Below, piece by piece: positions 51,012 to 60,643 of a DNA stretch of 64,000 nucleotides. How positions within the stretch are numbered: the stretch's first letter is position 1; every line of letters begins with the position of its first letter. The stretch is from Flammeovirgaceae bacterium UBA2366. GTDB taxonomy: Bacteria; Bacteroidota; Bacteroidia; Cytophagales; Cyclobacteriaceae. The notes beneath the pieces were generated by a model that saw only the letters and a list, made by a program, of their open reading frames with translations, was not told the DNA's origin and did not search any database. The stretch lies in the NCBI GenBank assembly GCA_002344065.1, contig DDTK01000010.1, positions 124,001 to 188,000 of the forward strand, in the 5' to 3' direction. A program made the translations under genes and the position numbers.

Positions 51012-53951
51012 ATGATGAAGAAAATTTTGATCGTTTTAGGCGTATTGCTGATCATTCTGGTAGCAGCTGCGTTTATTGTGCCCGTAGTTTTTAAAGATAA
51101 AATCAAGGCCGCTATTGACAAAGAGTTGGCTAAGTCAATTAACGCAGATGTTGTTTTTGATGTAGATAAATTTAGTCTTAGCCTTTTCAGGAATTTCCCC
51201 AACCTTACTGCAGAGATGCGTGACTTCGGTGTGTTTAACCGCGAACCTTTTGCCGGGGAATACTTATTTGCCGCGGAAGCACTTCAGGTTGAAGTAAACC
51301 TGAAAAATGCTTTGTTTGGTGATGAGTTAAGGATTAAAGGTTTAACCTTAGTTCAGCCCTTGATTAATATTATTGTGTTGGAAGATGGTCGTGCAAATTA
51401 TGATATCACATTTCCAACAGATGAAGTGGTGGATGCAACTGAAGAACCAACCCAGTTTTCATTTGGCATCGATCACTGGCAGATTATTGATGGTGATATT
51501 GTTTATGATGACCGTTCATTACCATTTACACTCGCATTGAAAAGTGTTAACCATTCCGGTAGTGGTGACTTCACACAGGATGTTTTTGATCTCAAGACAA
51601 GCACAACAGCTGATACACTTACAGTTAAATATGATGGTGTTGAATACCTCACCAATAAGCGGGCCACCCTGGATGCTATTATTTCGATCAGTGAGGAGTA
51701 TACTAAATATACCTTCAAGGAAAACACAACAAAGATCAATGACTTTGCCATGAGTTTTGATGGCTGGTTTAAAATGAATGAGAACGATTACGGGATGGAT
51801 ATCGCATTCAGCAGTCCCGAGAACACCTTCAGGAGTTTGTTGTCCTTAGTACCCGGCATGTACTCCGAAAGTTTTGCGAACATGAAAACGGAAGGCGACC
51901 TGAAATTCTCAGGCTTTGTAAAGGGAACATACAGTGACACCCAGATGCCGGCTTTTCAGGTTAACCTGAATGTACTGGACGCCATGTTTCAATACCCTGA
52001 TTTACCCACTGCGGTTAATAACATTAACCTGAACGTATTGATCGATAACCCGGACGGCAACATAGACAACACGGTTATTGATGTGAAGAATTTTCACATG
52101 GATTTTGGGGCCAATCCATTTGATGCCCGTGCACTCATCAGCAAACTCTACCCCACAACGGTAGATGCGAATGTAAAGGCTAAACTCAACCTGGGCGAAC
52201 TGAGTAAAATGTTTCCCGTGGAAGGCTTAGAAATGCGTGGCACTTATGCTATTGACCTTACGGCCAAAGGTGTATACGATAGTCTGAAGAAAACCATACC
52301 ATCTATTGATGCAGCCATGTCGCTGGCTAATGGTTTTATAAAAACTTCAGAATTTCCTCTCCCTTTACAGGATCTGAAATTTAACTCCAGTGTACGGAAT
52401 AATTCAGGAAAGATGGCCGAAACATTTATTGCCGTTAAGGACTTTTCCATGACCCTGGATGGGGAAAAATTCACAGCTGATTTATTGCTCCAGAATCTGG
52501 AAGACTATACATGGGACTTGAAAGCCAACGGAGGTATTGACCTGGAAAAGATTACTAAAATTTTTCCGGTAGAAGGCATGACCGTAGCGGGTAAGGTAAA
52601 GGCCGATTTGCAAACCAAAGGTAAAATGTCGGATCTGGAAGCAGAACGCTACGATAAGTTGCCTACCAGCGGAAATGCGTCCTTGAAAGACTTTAAGTAT
52701 TCATCAAGTGATTTGCCATACAATGTTACCCTTTCGCAGGCTGAAATGAATTTCGATCCGCGTAAGATTGAACTCCGGCAACTCAGCGGTACTATCGGCA
52801 AAAGCAATTTTGCAGTTGACGGTTCAGTTTCAAACTACATCGGATACCTGTTTGGAAAAAATGAATTGTTAAAAGGCACGATGAACTTTAGCTCTACCCT
52901 GCTCGACTTGAATGAGTTTATGGTTGACTCAGGAGAGACCACAGAGACATCAGAAAGTTATGGTGTTATTCCGGTTCCGGAAAACATTGACTTTGTATTG
53001 AAGTCGAGTATTGCTACAGTGAAGATGATGGACTTTAACATTACCAATGCAAAGGGTGATATCATTGTTCGCAATGGTGTGGCTAACCTAAGTGGCTTAT
53101 CGTTCAACTTATTGGGTGGCGCCTTTACGGTGAATGGTGTCTACAACACAAAAGACATTGCTCATCCTAAGTATGATTTTGGATTGAAGATTGAAAATAT
53201 GGCAATTGCCCAGGCAGCAGCGGGTTTCTCTTTAGTCAAAACCTATGCGCCAATGGCAGGCCTGATGTCCGGTAACTTTTCTACCGATTTTAAAATCAGT
53301 GGCGAGTTACTGCAAGACATGATGCCGAATTTAAAAACGGTAAATGGTGATGGCCTTGTAAAAGTAGCCCAGGCATCACTTAAGGAGTCAAGTTTAGTTT
53401 CAGGAATCACATCGTTAACGAAGCTTGACGACACCAATGAAGTAACCCTACGGGATGTGCTGATGTCGGCTTCCATTAAAGATGGTAAGTTGAGCGTGAA
53501 GCCGTTCAATGTGAAGTTTGGTCAGTATACCACGGCTGTTTCCGGTAGCACCGGCATTGATGGTTCAATTGATTACAGCTTGAAAATGGATGTACCAGCA
53601 GGAAAGCTGGGCACACAGTTCAATAGCTTTGTAAGTCAGTATACCGGAGGCAAAAACGATCCAAATGCCATGGTACCGTTAAACATCGGGTTGGGTGGAA
53701 CATTCCTTTCACCTAAGCCCACGTTGCTCATGACAGAACAAAAACAACAAGTTCAGCAAGCGGTAACTACAGCGGTTAAGCAGGAGGCAGAGAAAAAGGC
53801 AACCGAACTGGTTTCGGGTTTGTTGAAAAGCCCCGCTTCAGACTCGACTAAATCGGACAGCGCCAAGACTACTGGAGATCCGAAGCAAAAAGCAGCGGAG
53901 GAGGGAATCAAAACGATTCAAAATTTGCTGAAGAAGAAAAAGGGCAATTAA
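51012..53951 (+). CDS. AsmA-like envelope protein
   Basis: 979 residues. One N-terminal membrane span (ILIVLGVLLIILVAAAFIVP) is followed by the AsmA N-domain (ADVVFDVDKFSLSLFRNFPN) and a long periplasmic part of repeated beta strands ending with the AsmA_2-like region (NGDGLVKVAQASLKESSLV ... IDYSLKMDVPAGKL). The C-terminal 70 residues are low-complexity Lys/Ala/Ser. AsmA-like proteins form grooves thought to move phospholipid between the membranes. It stands alone between a promoter and two hairpins. Confidence 0.88.
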   Translation: MMKKILIVLGVLLIILVAAAFIVPVVFKDKIKAAIDKELAKSINADVVFDVDKFSLSLFRNFPNLTAEMRDFGVFNREPFAGEYLFAAEALQVEVNLKNALFGDELRIKGLTLVQPLINIIVLEDGRANYDITFPTDEVVDATEEPTQFSFGIDHWQIIDGDIVYDDRSLPFTLALKSVNHSGSGDFTQDVFDLKTSTTADTLTVKYDGVEYLTNKRATLDAIISISEEYTKYTFKENTTKINDFAMSFDGWFKMNENDYGMDIAFSSPENTFRSLLSLVPGMYSESFANMKTEGDLKFSGFVKGTYSDTQMPAFQVNLNVLDAMFQYPDLPTAVNNINLNVLIDNPDGNIDNTVIDVKNFHMDFGANPFDARALISKLYPTTVDANVKAKLNLGELSKMFPVEGLEMRGTYAIDLTAKGVYDSLKKTIPSIDAAMSLANGFIKTSEFPLPLQDLKFNSSVRNNSGKMAETFIAVKDFSMTLDGEKFTADLLLQNLEDYTWDLKANGGIDLEKITKIFPVEGMTVAGKVKADLQTKGKMSDLEAERYDKLPTSGNASLKDFKYSSSDLPYNVTLSQAEMNFDPRKIELRQLSGTIGKSNFAVDGSVSNYIGYLFGKNELLKGTMNFSSTLLDLNEFMVDSGETTETSESYGVIPVPENIDFVLKSSIATVKMMDFNITNAKGDIIVRNGVANLSGLSFNLLGGAFTVNGVYNTKDIAHPKYDFGLKIENMAIAQAAAGFSLVKTYAPMAGLMSGNFSTDFKISGELLQDMMPNLKTVNGDGLVKVAQASLKESSLVSGITSLTKLDDTNEVTLRDVLMSASIKDGKLSVKPFNVKFGQYTTAVSGSTGIDGSIDYSLKMDVPAGKLGTQFNSFVSQYTGGKNDPNAMVPLNIGLGGTFLSPKPTLLMTEQKQQVQQAVTTAVKQEAEKKATELVSGLLKSPASDSTKSDSAKTTGDPKQKAAEEGIKTIQNLLKKKKGN

Positions 53952-53959
53952 GTTTCAAT

Positions 53960-53998
53960 CTCAGGGCTTGTAAAACTCTACAGGCCCTGAGTTTTTCA
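53960..53998 (+). terminator. rho-independent terminator of the AsmA-like gene
   Basis: CTCAGGGC...GCCCTGAG stem (outer pair 53960 and 53991, with inner TTGTA/TACA pairing) followed by TTTTTC. It lies eight bases after the stop codon. Confidence 0.85.
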
Positions 53999-54014
53999 TT
54001 TTTCCATATACGGT

Positions 54015-54045
54015 AACCTCTTTTGTAAAGAGGTTTTTTATTTTT
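54015..54045 (+). terminator. second terminator-like hairpin before the M28 gene
   Basis: AACCTCTTT/AAAGAGGTT stem (54015-54023 with 54027-54035), three-base loop, then TTTTT-A-TTTTT. It ends 24 bases before the M28 start codon, so it is either a back-up terminator or a leader hairpin of the M28 gene. Confidence 0.75.
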
Positions 54046-54068
54046 CCGCAACCAATTAACTTATCCTT

Positions 54069-55628
54069 ATGAAGATTTTAGTACAAGTATTTTTTATTTT
54101 ATTACTAACAATACCAGCGGTTGCGCAGGAGAAAGTAGATACCACAACTGTTTCCCGAATAAAAAAGGAAGGTTTCGAAAACTCACAGGTCATGAGTATA
54201 CTCGGTATGTTAACCGATGTACATGGACCGCGCCTTACCAATTCACCGGGCTATAAAAAGGCAGCCGACTATGCCAAGAAAACTATGGAGGCCTGGGGTT
54301 TACAAAATGTTCATTTTGATGTTTGGGATGAAGATTTCGGCCGCGGATGGAGTTTGAAAAAATTCAGCTTACACGCTACTGCTCCGGTGTATTTCCCGGT
54401 AATAGCTCACCCCAAAGCATGGACACCCGGCATTAAAGGAACTATGCAGGCTGATGTGGTTTACCTGGATATTAAGAAGGAAGAGGATATCGAGAAATAC
54501 AAAGGAAAGCTGAAAGGAAAAATTGTGCTATTCAGTTTGCCCACACCGGTTAAACCTGGCTTTGAGCCCGATGCAAGGCGATTGGAGGATAAAGATCTGT
54601 TGCAGTTAGCGAACTCTGGCGCCACAGAGGCATTTACCGGAAGAAGGTTTACTGCTCCAACAGAACCGCAGCGATTGGCCTTTATGAAGTGGGATTTATG
54701 CACTAAAGAAGGAGCGATTGCCGTTTTGGAGGCCAGCCCCAGTTCGCGACTTGAAGATGGTACAGTAACAGTTGCAGCGGCCACCGTTCCCTACCCGGCA
54801 GAGACAGCATTTGCAGACAGACTTTCATCACGCCATCCCAATGCACCTAAAATTCTTCCACAAGTTGTTGTATCTGCAGAGCACTATAACCGTATGGTGC
54901 GCCAGATTCAAGGTGGTGTTCCGGTAAAAATGGAGTTAACATTGGAGACTGAGTTTACACCAAACGAAAAAGGCTTTAATGTAATTGCCGAAATTCCAGG
55001 TACTGATTTGAAAGATGAAGTAGTAATGATTGGCGCCCACCTGGACTCATGGCACAGTGGCACCGGCACAACCGACAATGCGTCCGGCTCGGCCGTAATG
55101 ATGGAGGCTATGCGTATCATAAAATCATTAGGTGTAAGTCCGCGCAGAACCATACGAATTGGTTTATGGGGCGGTGAAGAACAGGGTCTATTAGGTTCGC
55201 GCAATTATGTGAAGCGCGTTTACGGTGTTCGTGATGGTGAAACCATTTCCTACAAACCCGGAGCAGAGAAGTTTTCAGTTTACTTTAATATGGATAATGG
55301 TACAGGTAAATACCGCGGTGTATACATGCAGGGCAATGAAAATGCAAGGGAAGTGTTTCGGGAGTGGCTCAAGCCATTTGAAAAATTAGGAGCCGCAACG
55401 TTAACCCCTCGTAATACAGGCGGCACGGATCATCTATCGTTTGATGGGATTGGCTTACCGGGTTTCCAGTTTATTCAGGATCCGATTGAATACAGTACCC
55501 GCACACATCATACCAGCATGGATTTGTATGATAAAGCCATTGAAGACGATTTAAAACACAATGCGGTAATGACAGCGTCATTTGCATGGCTGGCTGCTAA
55601 TCGCGATGCGTTGTTTCCAAGAAAGTAG
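54069..55628 (+). CDS. M28 family aminopeptidase, exported
   Basis: 519 residues with a signal peptide (ends TIPAVAQ). A protease-associated domain (about 130-250, KYKGKLKGKIVLFSLPTP) precedes the peptidase domain. Zinc ligands are H324 (GAHLDSW), D336 (TTDNASGS), E370/E371 (WGGEEQGLLGS), an Asp in the FSVYFNMDNG strand and a late His in RTHHTSMD. Typical of secreted M28 aminopeptidases/carboxypeptidases that trim peptides in the periplasm. It has a hairpin just before its start and another between it and the convergent tag gene. Confidence 0.93.
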   Translation: MKILVQVFFILLLTIPAVAQEKVDTTTVSRIKKEGFENSQVMSILGMLTDVHGPRLTNSPGYKKAADYAKKTMEAWGLQNVHFDVWDEDFGRGWSLKKFSLHATAPVYFPVIAHPKAWTPGIKGTMQADVVYLDIKKEEDIEKYKGKLKGKIVLFSLPTPVKPGFEPDARRLEDKDLLQLANSGATEAFTGRRFTAPTEPQRLAFMKWDLCTKEGAIAVLEASPSSRLEDGTVTVAAATVPYPAETAFADRLSSRHPNAPKILPQVVVSAEHYNRMVRQIQGGVPVKMELTLETEFTPNEKGFNVIAEIPGTDLKDEVVMIGAHLDSWHSGTGTTDNASGSAVMMEAMRIIKSLGVSPRRTIRIGLWGGEEQGLLGSRNYVKRVYGVRDGETISYKPGAEKFSVYFNMDNGTGKYRGVYMQGNENAREVFREWLKPFEKLGAATLTPRNTGGTDHLSFDGIGLPGFQFIQDPIEYSTRTHHTSMDLYDKAIEDDLKHNAVMTASFAWLAANRDALFPRK

Positions 55629-55641
55629 TTTTTAGGTGATC

Positions 55642-55678
55642 GTTGTTGGTTATTCGTGATCAGCGAACAACCAACAGC
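55642..55678. terminator. hairpin between convergent M28 and tag genes
   Basis: TGTTGGTT(A)TTCG ... CGAA(C)AACCAACA is a near-perfect stem of 12 pairs with a central mismatch and a short loop. There is no T-run, so termination may be factor-dependent, or this may be one more dispersed repeat. Confidence 0.45.
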
Positions 55679-55680
55679 GA

Positions 55681-56259
55681 TTAACGATTTACCAAGGTAT
55701 ACCGCCAACAATCCACCAGGTGATCGTTCACCAATCCACAGGCTTGCATATGTGCGTAAATCACAGTGCTTCCTACAAACTTAAATCCGCGCTTAAGTAA
55801 ATCTTTGCTTAATGCATCTGATTCTTTTGTTGTAGCAGGTATTTGTTTTAGAGACTTCCATTTGTTGACAATCGGTTTTCCATTCACAAAACTCCAGATG
55901 TATTTATTAAAGCTTCCGAATTCTTTCTGAACCTCAAGAAACCGTTTGGCATTGTTGACTGTAGCGTAAACTTTTAATCGGTTTCGCACAATTCCGGGAT
56001 CCAATAAAATTTTTTCCAAACGTTTTTCAGCAAACCGGGCTACCTTAACCGGATCAAAATCTGCGAAGGCTTTTCGGTAACCCTCGCGTTTTTTTAAAAT
56101 GGTCGACCAGCTCAGCCCCGCTTGTGCGCCCTCCAGTATCAAAAACTCAAAATGTGTTCGGTCATCGTGTACCGGAACGCCCCATTCCTTATCATGATAA
56201 TCAATGTATTGTTCGAATTTCAGGCACCAGGCACAGCGGATTTTTTCTTTTACAGGCAT
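55681..56259 (-). CDS. tag: DNA-3-methyladenine glycosylase I
   Basis: 192 residues. The Tag signature is complete: RCAWC near the N-terminus, YHDKEWGVPVHDD, GLSWSTILKKREGYRKAF, and C-terminal zinc-site residues (HMQACGLVNDHLVDC). It removes 3-methyladenine from alkylated DNA and starts base-excision repair. It is divergent from the RidA-like gene across 83 bases. No alkylation-response regulator is nearby. Confidence 0.96.
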   Translation of the reverse strand: MPVKEKIRCAWCLKFEQYIDYHDKEWGVPVHDDRTHFEFLILEGAQAGLSWSTILKKREGYRKAFADFDPVKVARFAEKRLEKILLDPGIVRNRLKVYATVNNAKRFLEVQKEFGSFNKYIWSFVNGKPIVNKWKSLKQIPATTKESDALSKDLLKRGFKFVGSTVIYAHMQACGLVNDHLVDCWRYTLVNR

Positions 56260-56342
56260 AAGTTGTTCAAGTTACAGGAACAAAGTAAGTTTGATAAAGT
56301 GACAACGGTGTGTCAGCATACTAAAATTAAACTAAAATCATT

Positions 56343-56858
56343 ATGATTAAATCCATCGCATTATTTTGTCTGGCCGTGTTTTCCTACAGTGTATCTGCCC
56401 AGGATCCTGAAGCAAAGCTTAAAGAATTGAAGATTGAGTTGTTTAAGCCCGTTGCTCCAATGGCCAATTATGTTCGTGCGGTGCGTACAGGCAACTTAAT
56501 ATACCTCTCAGGCCACGGACCAACCCGCGCTGACGGCACAAATATTCAAGGAAAAGTAGGCAGGGATTTAACCGTTGAGCAGGGATATGATGCAGCCAAG
56601 CAAACCGGAATAGCGTTGCTATCTACATTAAAGTCAGAGATTGGTGATTTGAGTAAAGTGAAACGAATTGTTAAGGTGCTGGGTATGGTAAACTGCACAG
56701 AAGATTTTAAGGATCAACCGAAAGTAATTAATGGATTCTCTGACTTGATGGTTGCTGTATTCGGAGAAAAAGGAAAACATGCGCGATCGGCTGTGGGAAT
56801 GTATGCGCTGCCTTCTAATATTGCTGTAGAGATTGAAATTATTGTAGAGGTTGAGTAA
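56343..56858 (+). CDS. RidA/YjgF-like protein, exported
   Basis: 171 residues. A RidA domain (NLIYLSGHGPTRADGTNIQG, then ARSAVGMYALPSNIAVEIEI with the family arginine) follows a clear signal peptide (ALFCLAVFSYSVSAQ). Classical RidA deaminates reactive enamines in the cytoplasm, so an exported version must do something else or act on exported enamine/imine compounds. The stop overlaps the next gene: gluconokinase starts at TTG 56851, eight bases inside. Co-translation of an exported RidA with a cytoplasmic sugar kinase is odd. Confidence 0.88.
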   Translation: MIKSIALFCLAVFSYSVSAQDPEAKLKELKIELFKPVAPMANYVRAVRTGNLIYLSGHGPTRADGTNIQGKVGRDLTVEQGYDAAKQTGIALLSTLKSEIGDLSKVKRIVKVLGMVNCTEDFKDQPKVINGFSDLMVAVFGEKGKHARSAVGMYALPSNIAVEIEIIVEVE

Positions 56859-58320
56859 TTCGGTCCAACGAATAATTCTGGCAATTGATATTGGCACAAG
56901 TAGTGTAAAAGCTCTTGCGCTTACTCAATCCGGAGAAGAGATTTTTCAGGATCAACAGCCGTACACAACGTATCATCCTCAGCCTGGTTTCAGTGAGCAA
57001 CATCCTGATGAAATTTATCAGGCAGTAAAGAAGATTATTCGCGGTTGCTCCGCTAACTTAAAAGAAAATATTTCTGCCATAAGTTTCAGCAGCGCCATGC
57101 ATAGTATTATGGCGGTGGATGAACAATCAAATCCGCTGACTCCACTCATCATCTGGTCGGATTTACGGAGCGAGGAAGAGAGCAAGCAACTACAAAACAA
57201 CACGGAAGTTCTCAATCGTTTTGCTTACACCGGCACACCCATTCACCCCATGTCGCCCTTGTGCAAGTTGATTTGGCTAAAAAAATATCAACCCGAAGTT
57301 TTTGAGCGTGCACATAAGTTTATTGGCATTAAGGAATTTATCTGGCATAAATTCTTTCAGCACTTTGAAATTGATCAAGGTATGGCCTCGGCAACCGGAT
57401 TACTCAAAACCGGCACATATTCATGGTTTGAAGAGGCGCTGGCGATAGCAGGGATAACAGCGGATAAGCTTTCAGTGCCAGTATCTATATACCATCATTG
57501 TTTACTGTCTAACCCTTCTATTTTAAATGAACTGGGATTTAGTAAGCCTGTTAACGGGGTTATTGGTTCAAGCGATGGTTGCCTCGCGCACATGGGTAGC
57601 TTCGCTCTTTATTCAGATGCACTTTCATTAACCATTGGAACAAGCGGGGCGGTACGATGGACAGTAAAGGACAATACCTCAACTCCAAAAGCACGTATTT
57701 TCAGGTATCACCTGGATGAACAAACACTCATTGAGGGAGGAGCGTCCAACAATGGCGCTGTTTTGATCGACTGGTTCTCAAAAAATTTTTTAAAGGAAAA
57801 TATTAATGCAGAAACATTCATTCAGCGGGCTATGAAAGTATCGCCCGGGGCTGAAGGGCTGATTTTTCTTCCCTATGTTTTCGGAGAACGCGCGCCTGTG
57901 TATAATCCGGAGGCTTCCGGAGTATTCTTTGGTATCCGGCAGCATCACACAACCGATCATTTTATGCGCGCTATTGTTGAAGGCATTGGGTATGCACTTT
58001 ACTCCATTGTTGATCACGCTGAAGCACAATTGAATTATTCTTACCTGGTAGCAAGCGGGGGATTTGCACATTCGCATGAATGGGTTCAGGTAATAGCCGA
58101 TATTTTTGGAAAGCCCGTTCATTTAAATCAGCATGAAAATGCTTCTGCTGTGGGTGCGGCCATGGTAGGTTTTAAAGCTTTGGGTATTGAAACGACCTTG
58201 TTGGGAAAACCTATGAAGGTGGTAGTGCCTGATGCTAAATTGCATAGCGCCTACCAGAAATTTTATTCAAACTTTCGTGATTTATGCAAACGATTTTCGG
58301 ATGAATCAGGAAAGCTTTAA
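56851..58320 (+). CDS. gntK: gluconokinase (FGGY family)
   Basis: 489 residues from TTG 56851, the only plausible start before the phosphate-binding motif (LAIDIGTSSVKAL). The blocks SSAMHSIMAVDEQ, IWSDLRSEEE, GIKEFIWHK, MASATGLLKT and GERAPVYNPEASGVFFGI fit FGGY gluconokinases more closely than xylulokinases. The following gene, 6-phosphogluconate dehydrogenase, supports gluconate as substrate. It phosphorylates gluconate at C6 with ATP. Its start overlaps the RidA-like stop by eight bases, so translation is probably coupled. Confidence 0.85.
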   Translation: MSNSVQRIILAIDIGTSSVKALALTQSGEEIFQDQQPYTTYHPQPGFSEQHPDEIYQAVKKIIRGCSANLKENISAISFSSAMHSIMAVDEQSNPLTPLIIWSDLRSEEESKQLQNNTEVLNRFAYTGTPIHPMSPLCKLIWLKKYQPEVFERAHKFIGIKEFIWHKFFQHFEIDQGMASATGLLKTGTYSWFEEALAIAGITADKLSVPVSIYHHCLLSNPSILNELGFSKPVNGVIGSSDGCLAHMGSFALYSDALSLTIGTSGAVRWTVKDNTSTPKARIFRYHLDEQTLIEGGASNNGAVLIDWFSKNFLKENINAETFIQRAMKVSPGAEGLIFLPYVFGERAPVYNPEASGVFFGIRQHHTTDHFMRAIVEGIGYALYSIVDHAEAQLNYSYLVASGGFAHSHEWVQVIADIFGKPVHLNQHENASAVGAAMVGFKALGIETTLLGKPMKVVVPDAKLHSAYQKFYSNFRDLCKRFSDESGKL

Positions 58321-58474
58321 CGCGCCTATTCCCTGCAAATAGTGTGGCAGACTTCAGGAAGTTTGAAGAATAGTTTAATTTGTCGCGTCATCCGGCCTTT
58401 GATATAGAGCACTGATTTGGAACCATAATTTTTGGGAGTGGCTCGATGAGGATTTTACCTTTAAACCTCTTGCT

Positions 58475-59371
58475 ATGCAGCTTGGCTTAATTGGATTGGG
58501 AAAAATGGGCTATAACCTGGCCCTGAATTTTAAACGGAACGGTCATGCTGTTGTGGCGTACGATACCAGCAAAGCTGCCATGGAGCGTATACAGGCAGAA
58601 GGTATTGCTACGGTTTCATCCATTGCAGAATTGGCTGAAAAACTTCCCGGCCGAAGAGTTATCTGGATTATGGTTCCTGCAGGTAATACGGTAGACATTA
58701 TTATCAACAACCTGAACGACTACTTGCATAAAGATGACATTTTGATTGACGGTGGTAACTCCAATTTCAAAGACACACAAAGACGCGGCCGCGACCTGGA
58801 AAAAATCGGCATTCATTTACTCGACTGCGGCACAAGTGGTGGTGTAACGGGTGCTCTTCAAGGTGTGTGCACCATGATTGGCGGATCGCCTGAAGCGTAT
58901 CAGTATTGCGAATCGTTGTTTACCTCTATATCGGTTCCGGATGGATCACTGTATTGTGGAAAAAGTGGCTGTGGACATTTTGTAAAAATGGTGCACAATG
59001 GAATTGAGTACGGAATGATGCAAGCCATTGCCGAAGGATTTGAAGTGATGAATAAATTCAATCCCGATTTCGATCTGGCCGCTATAGCCAAAGTCTGGAA
59101 TCATGGTTCTGTAGTTCGTAGCTGGTTGATGGAACTTTCGCAACATGCCCTGGAGAAGGATAAAAATCTGGGGTCTATAAAAGGCGTAGCACATTCTTCC
59201 GGGGAAGGAAAATGGACAGTAGAAACTGCGTTGGAGATGGGTGTGCCCATTCCGGTTATTACCATGTCATTGCTCATGCGGTATCGAACCCAAAACGAAG
59301 ACACTTTTTCTGGAAAGCTGGTGGCCGCACTCCGAAATGAATTTGGTGGCCATGCAGTAGAGAAGAAATAA
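58475..59371 (+). CDS. gnd: 6-phosphogluconate dehydrogenase, decarboxylating (short form)
   Basis: 298 residues, the short GndA/YqeC-type form that lacks the long C-terminal helical part of the 470-residue enzymes. NAD(P)-binding GLIGLGKMGYNLA, the substrate motif DCGTSGGVTGA and the catalytic HFVKMVHNGIEYG lysine are all present. It converts 6-phosphogluconate to ribulose 5-phosphate and CO2. It lies 154 bases after gntK; together they turn gluconate into a pentose-phosphate intermediate. It converges with the PLP enzyme gene two bases away. Confidence 0.94.
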   Translation: MQLGLIGLGKMGYNLALNFKRNGHAVVAYDTSKAAMERIQAEGIATVSSIAELAEKLPGRRVIWIMVPAGNTVDIIINNLNDYLHKDDILIDGGNSNFKDTQRRGRDLEKIGIHLLDCGTSGGVTGALQGVCTMIGGSPEAYQYCESLFTSISVPDGSLYCGKSGCGHFVKMVHNGIEYGMMQAIAEGFEVMNKFNPDFDLAAIAKVWNHGSVVRSWLMELSQHALEKDKNLGSIKGVAHSSGEGKWTVETALEMGVPIPVITMSLLMRYRTQNEDTFSGKLVAALRNEFGGHAVEKK

Positions 59372-59373
59372 TT

Positions 59374-60516
59374 TTATGATTCGACAAGTGCTTGCTCAAT
59401 ATCCCGGATCAAATCATCAGCCTCTTCAATACCTACCGACAAGCGCACCAGGTTATCTGTCACATTAATCTTTGCACGTTCCTCTGCAGTCATCTTAGCA
59501 TGCGAGGTTCTGACAGATGAACAGATGGTACTCTCCACACCACCCAGGCTTAACGCGCGTTTGATCAATTTTAGTCGATCCATAAAGGCATGCGGATCGC
59601 CCTGAACTTCAAACGAAAGCATGCCGCCAAAACCACCGGGCATCTGTGCTTTGGCAATTTCATGACCAGGGTGATCAGGGAGGCCGGGATAGTAGACCCT
59701 TCCGACTTTTTGATTAGCCTTTAACCAACCCGCAAGCTTCAAGGCATTTTCATTTTGCTGACGAACGCGTAACACAATGGTTTTCAAACTGCGCTCTACC
59801 AACCAACAGGTATGAGCATCCAACGATCCGCCAAAATGAAAGGCGCTGTTCCAGATTTGCTTGATGTGCTCTTTCGAGGCAACGGCTGCTCCGCAACAGA
59901 TGTCGCTATGACCGCCAATGTATTTCGTGCCGCTGTGCGTAACCACATCAATTCCCAGGTCAATTGGGTTTTGATTTACCGGTGAAGCAAAGGTGTTGTC
60001 TATTATGGTGATAATACCATGCTTTTTTGCAATGGCCGATACAGCTTTTATGTCAGTAATGGTTAGGGTAGGGTTGGAGGGCGTTTCGATGTAGATCACC
60101 TTCGTGTTTGGCTTAATGGCATTCTCAAATTCCTGAGGGTTTGTTCCATCAACCAGCGTATACTCAATTCCGTAACGGGGAAACTCAACAGTAACAGCAT
60201 TAAATGTTCCTCCGTACAGGTCGTTTTGCAAAACTGCATGATCGCCTTGCTTCAAAAAAGTAAACAGGGATGTCATGATCGCAGCTAAGCCTGAGCTGAA
60301 TATGAGCCCATCTTCACCATTTTCAAGCGCAGCAATTTTTTGAGCTACAGTGCGTTGATTGGGGGTGTTGAAATAACGTGGGTATTGTGTCTCCCCTGTT
60401 CCTTCGTAATCATAAGCAGAGGCAGGAAAAATTGGATTGACAATTCCCTTGTGCACGGAATCACCAACGGAGCCAGCATGTACACTTTGGGTTAATTTCG
60501 ATAATGAAATGGCCAT
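59374..60516 (-). CDS. cystathionine gamma-synthase/beta-lyase family PLP enzyme
   Basis: 380 residues from ATG 60516 (MAISLSKLTQSVHAGS); the frame reaches 60636, but those extra residues are Ser/Gln-rich, lie over the promoter region and are not in the family. The PLP lysine is K198 (HSGTKYIGGHSD), and TPNQRTVAQKIAALE and the final LVRLSVGIEEADDLI match the Cys/Met metabolism family. It is either trans-sulfuration synthase or lyase; sequence alone does not decide. Cytoplasmic. It is divergent from the esterase gene. Confidence 0.93.
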   Translation of the reverse strand: MAISLSKLTQSVHAGSVGDSVHKGIVNPIFPASAYDYEGTGETQYPRYFNTPNQRTVAQKIAALENGEDGLIFSSGLAAIMTSLFTFLKQGDHAVLQNDLYGGTFNAVTVEFPRYGIEYTLVDGTNPQEFENAIKPNTKVIYIETPSNPTLTITDIKAVSAIAKKHGIITIIDNTFASPVNQNPIDLGIDVVTHSGTKYIGGHSDICCGAAVASKEHIKQIWNSAFHFGGSLDAHTCWLVERSLKTIVLRVRQQNENALKLAGWLKANQKVGRVYYPGLPDHPGHEIAKAQMPGGFGGMLSFEVQGDPHAFMDRLKLIKRALSLGGVESTICSSVRTSHAKMTAEERAKINVTDNLVRLSVGIEEADDLIRDIEQALVES

Positions 60517-60643
60517 GGAGTTTTTTCTGCTAAAGTAAAGTAACGGGATCAAACTTAAGTGTTGATTATTTGACTGACCGGTTGATTTATGGGATCGGTC
60601 AATTTTTGATTGATTATATTGCTTACTCAAATCCAATCATATC

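Noticed and set aside
60517..60636. 40-residue extension of the PLP enzyme
   Set aside because: Low-complexity Ser/Gln/Asn-rich, outside the family and over the promoter region.
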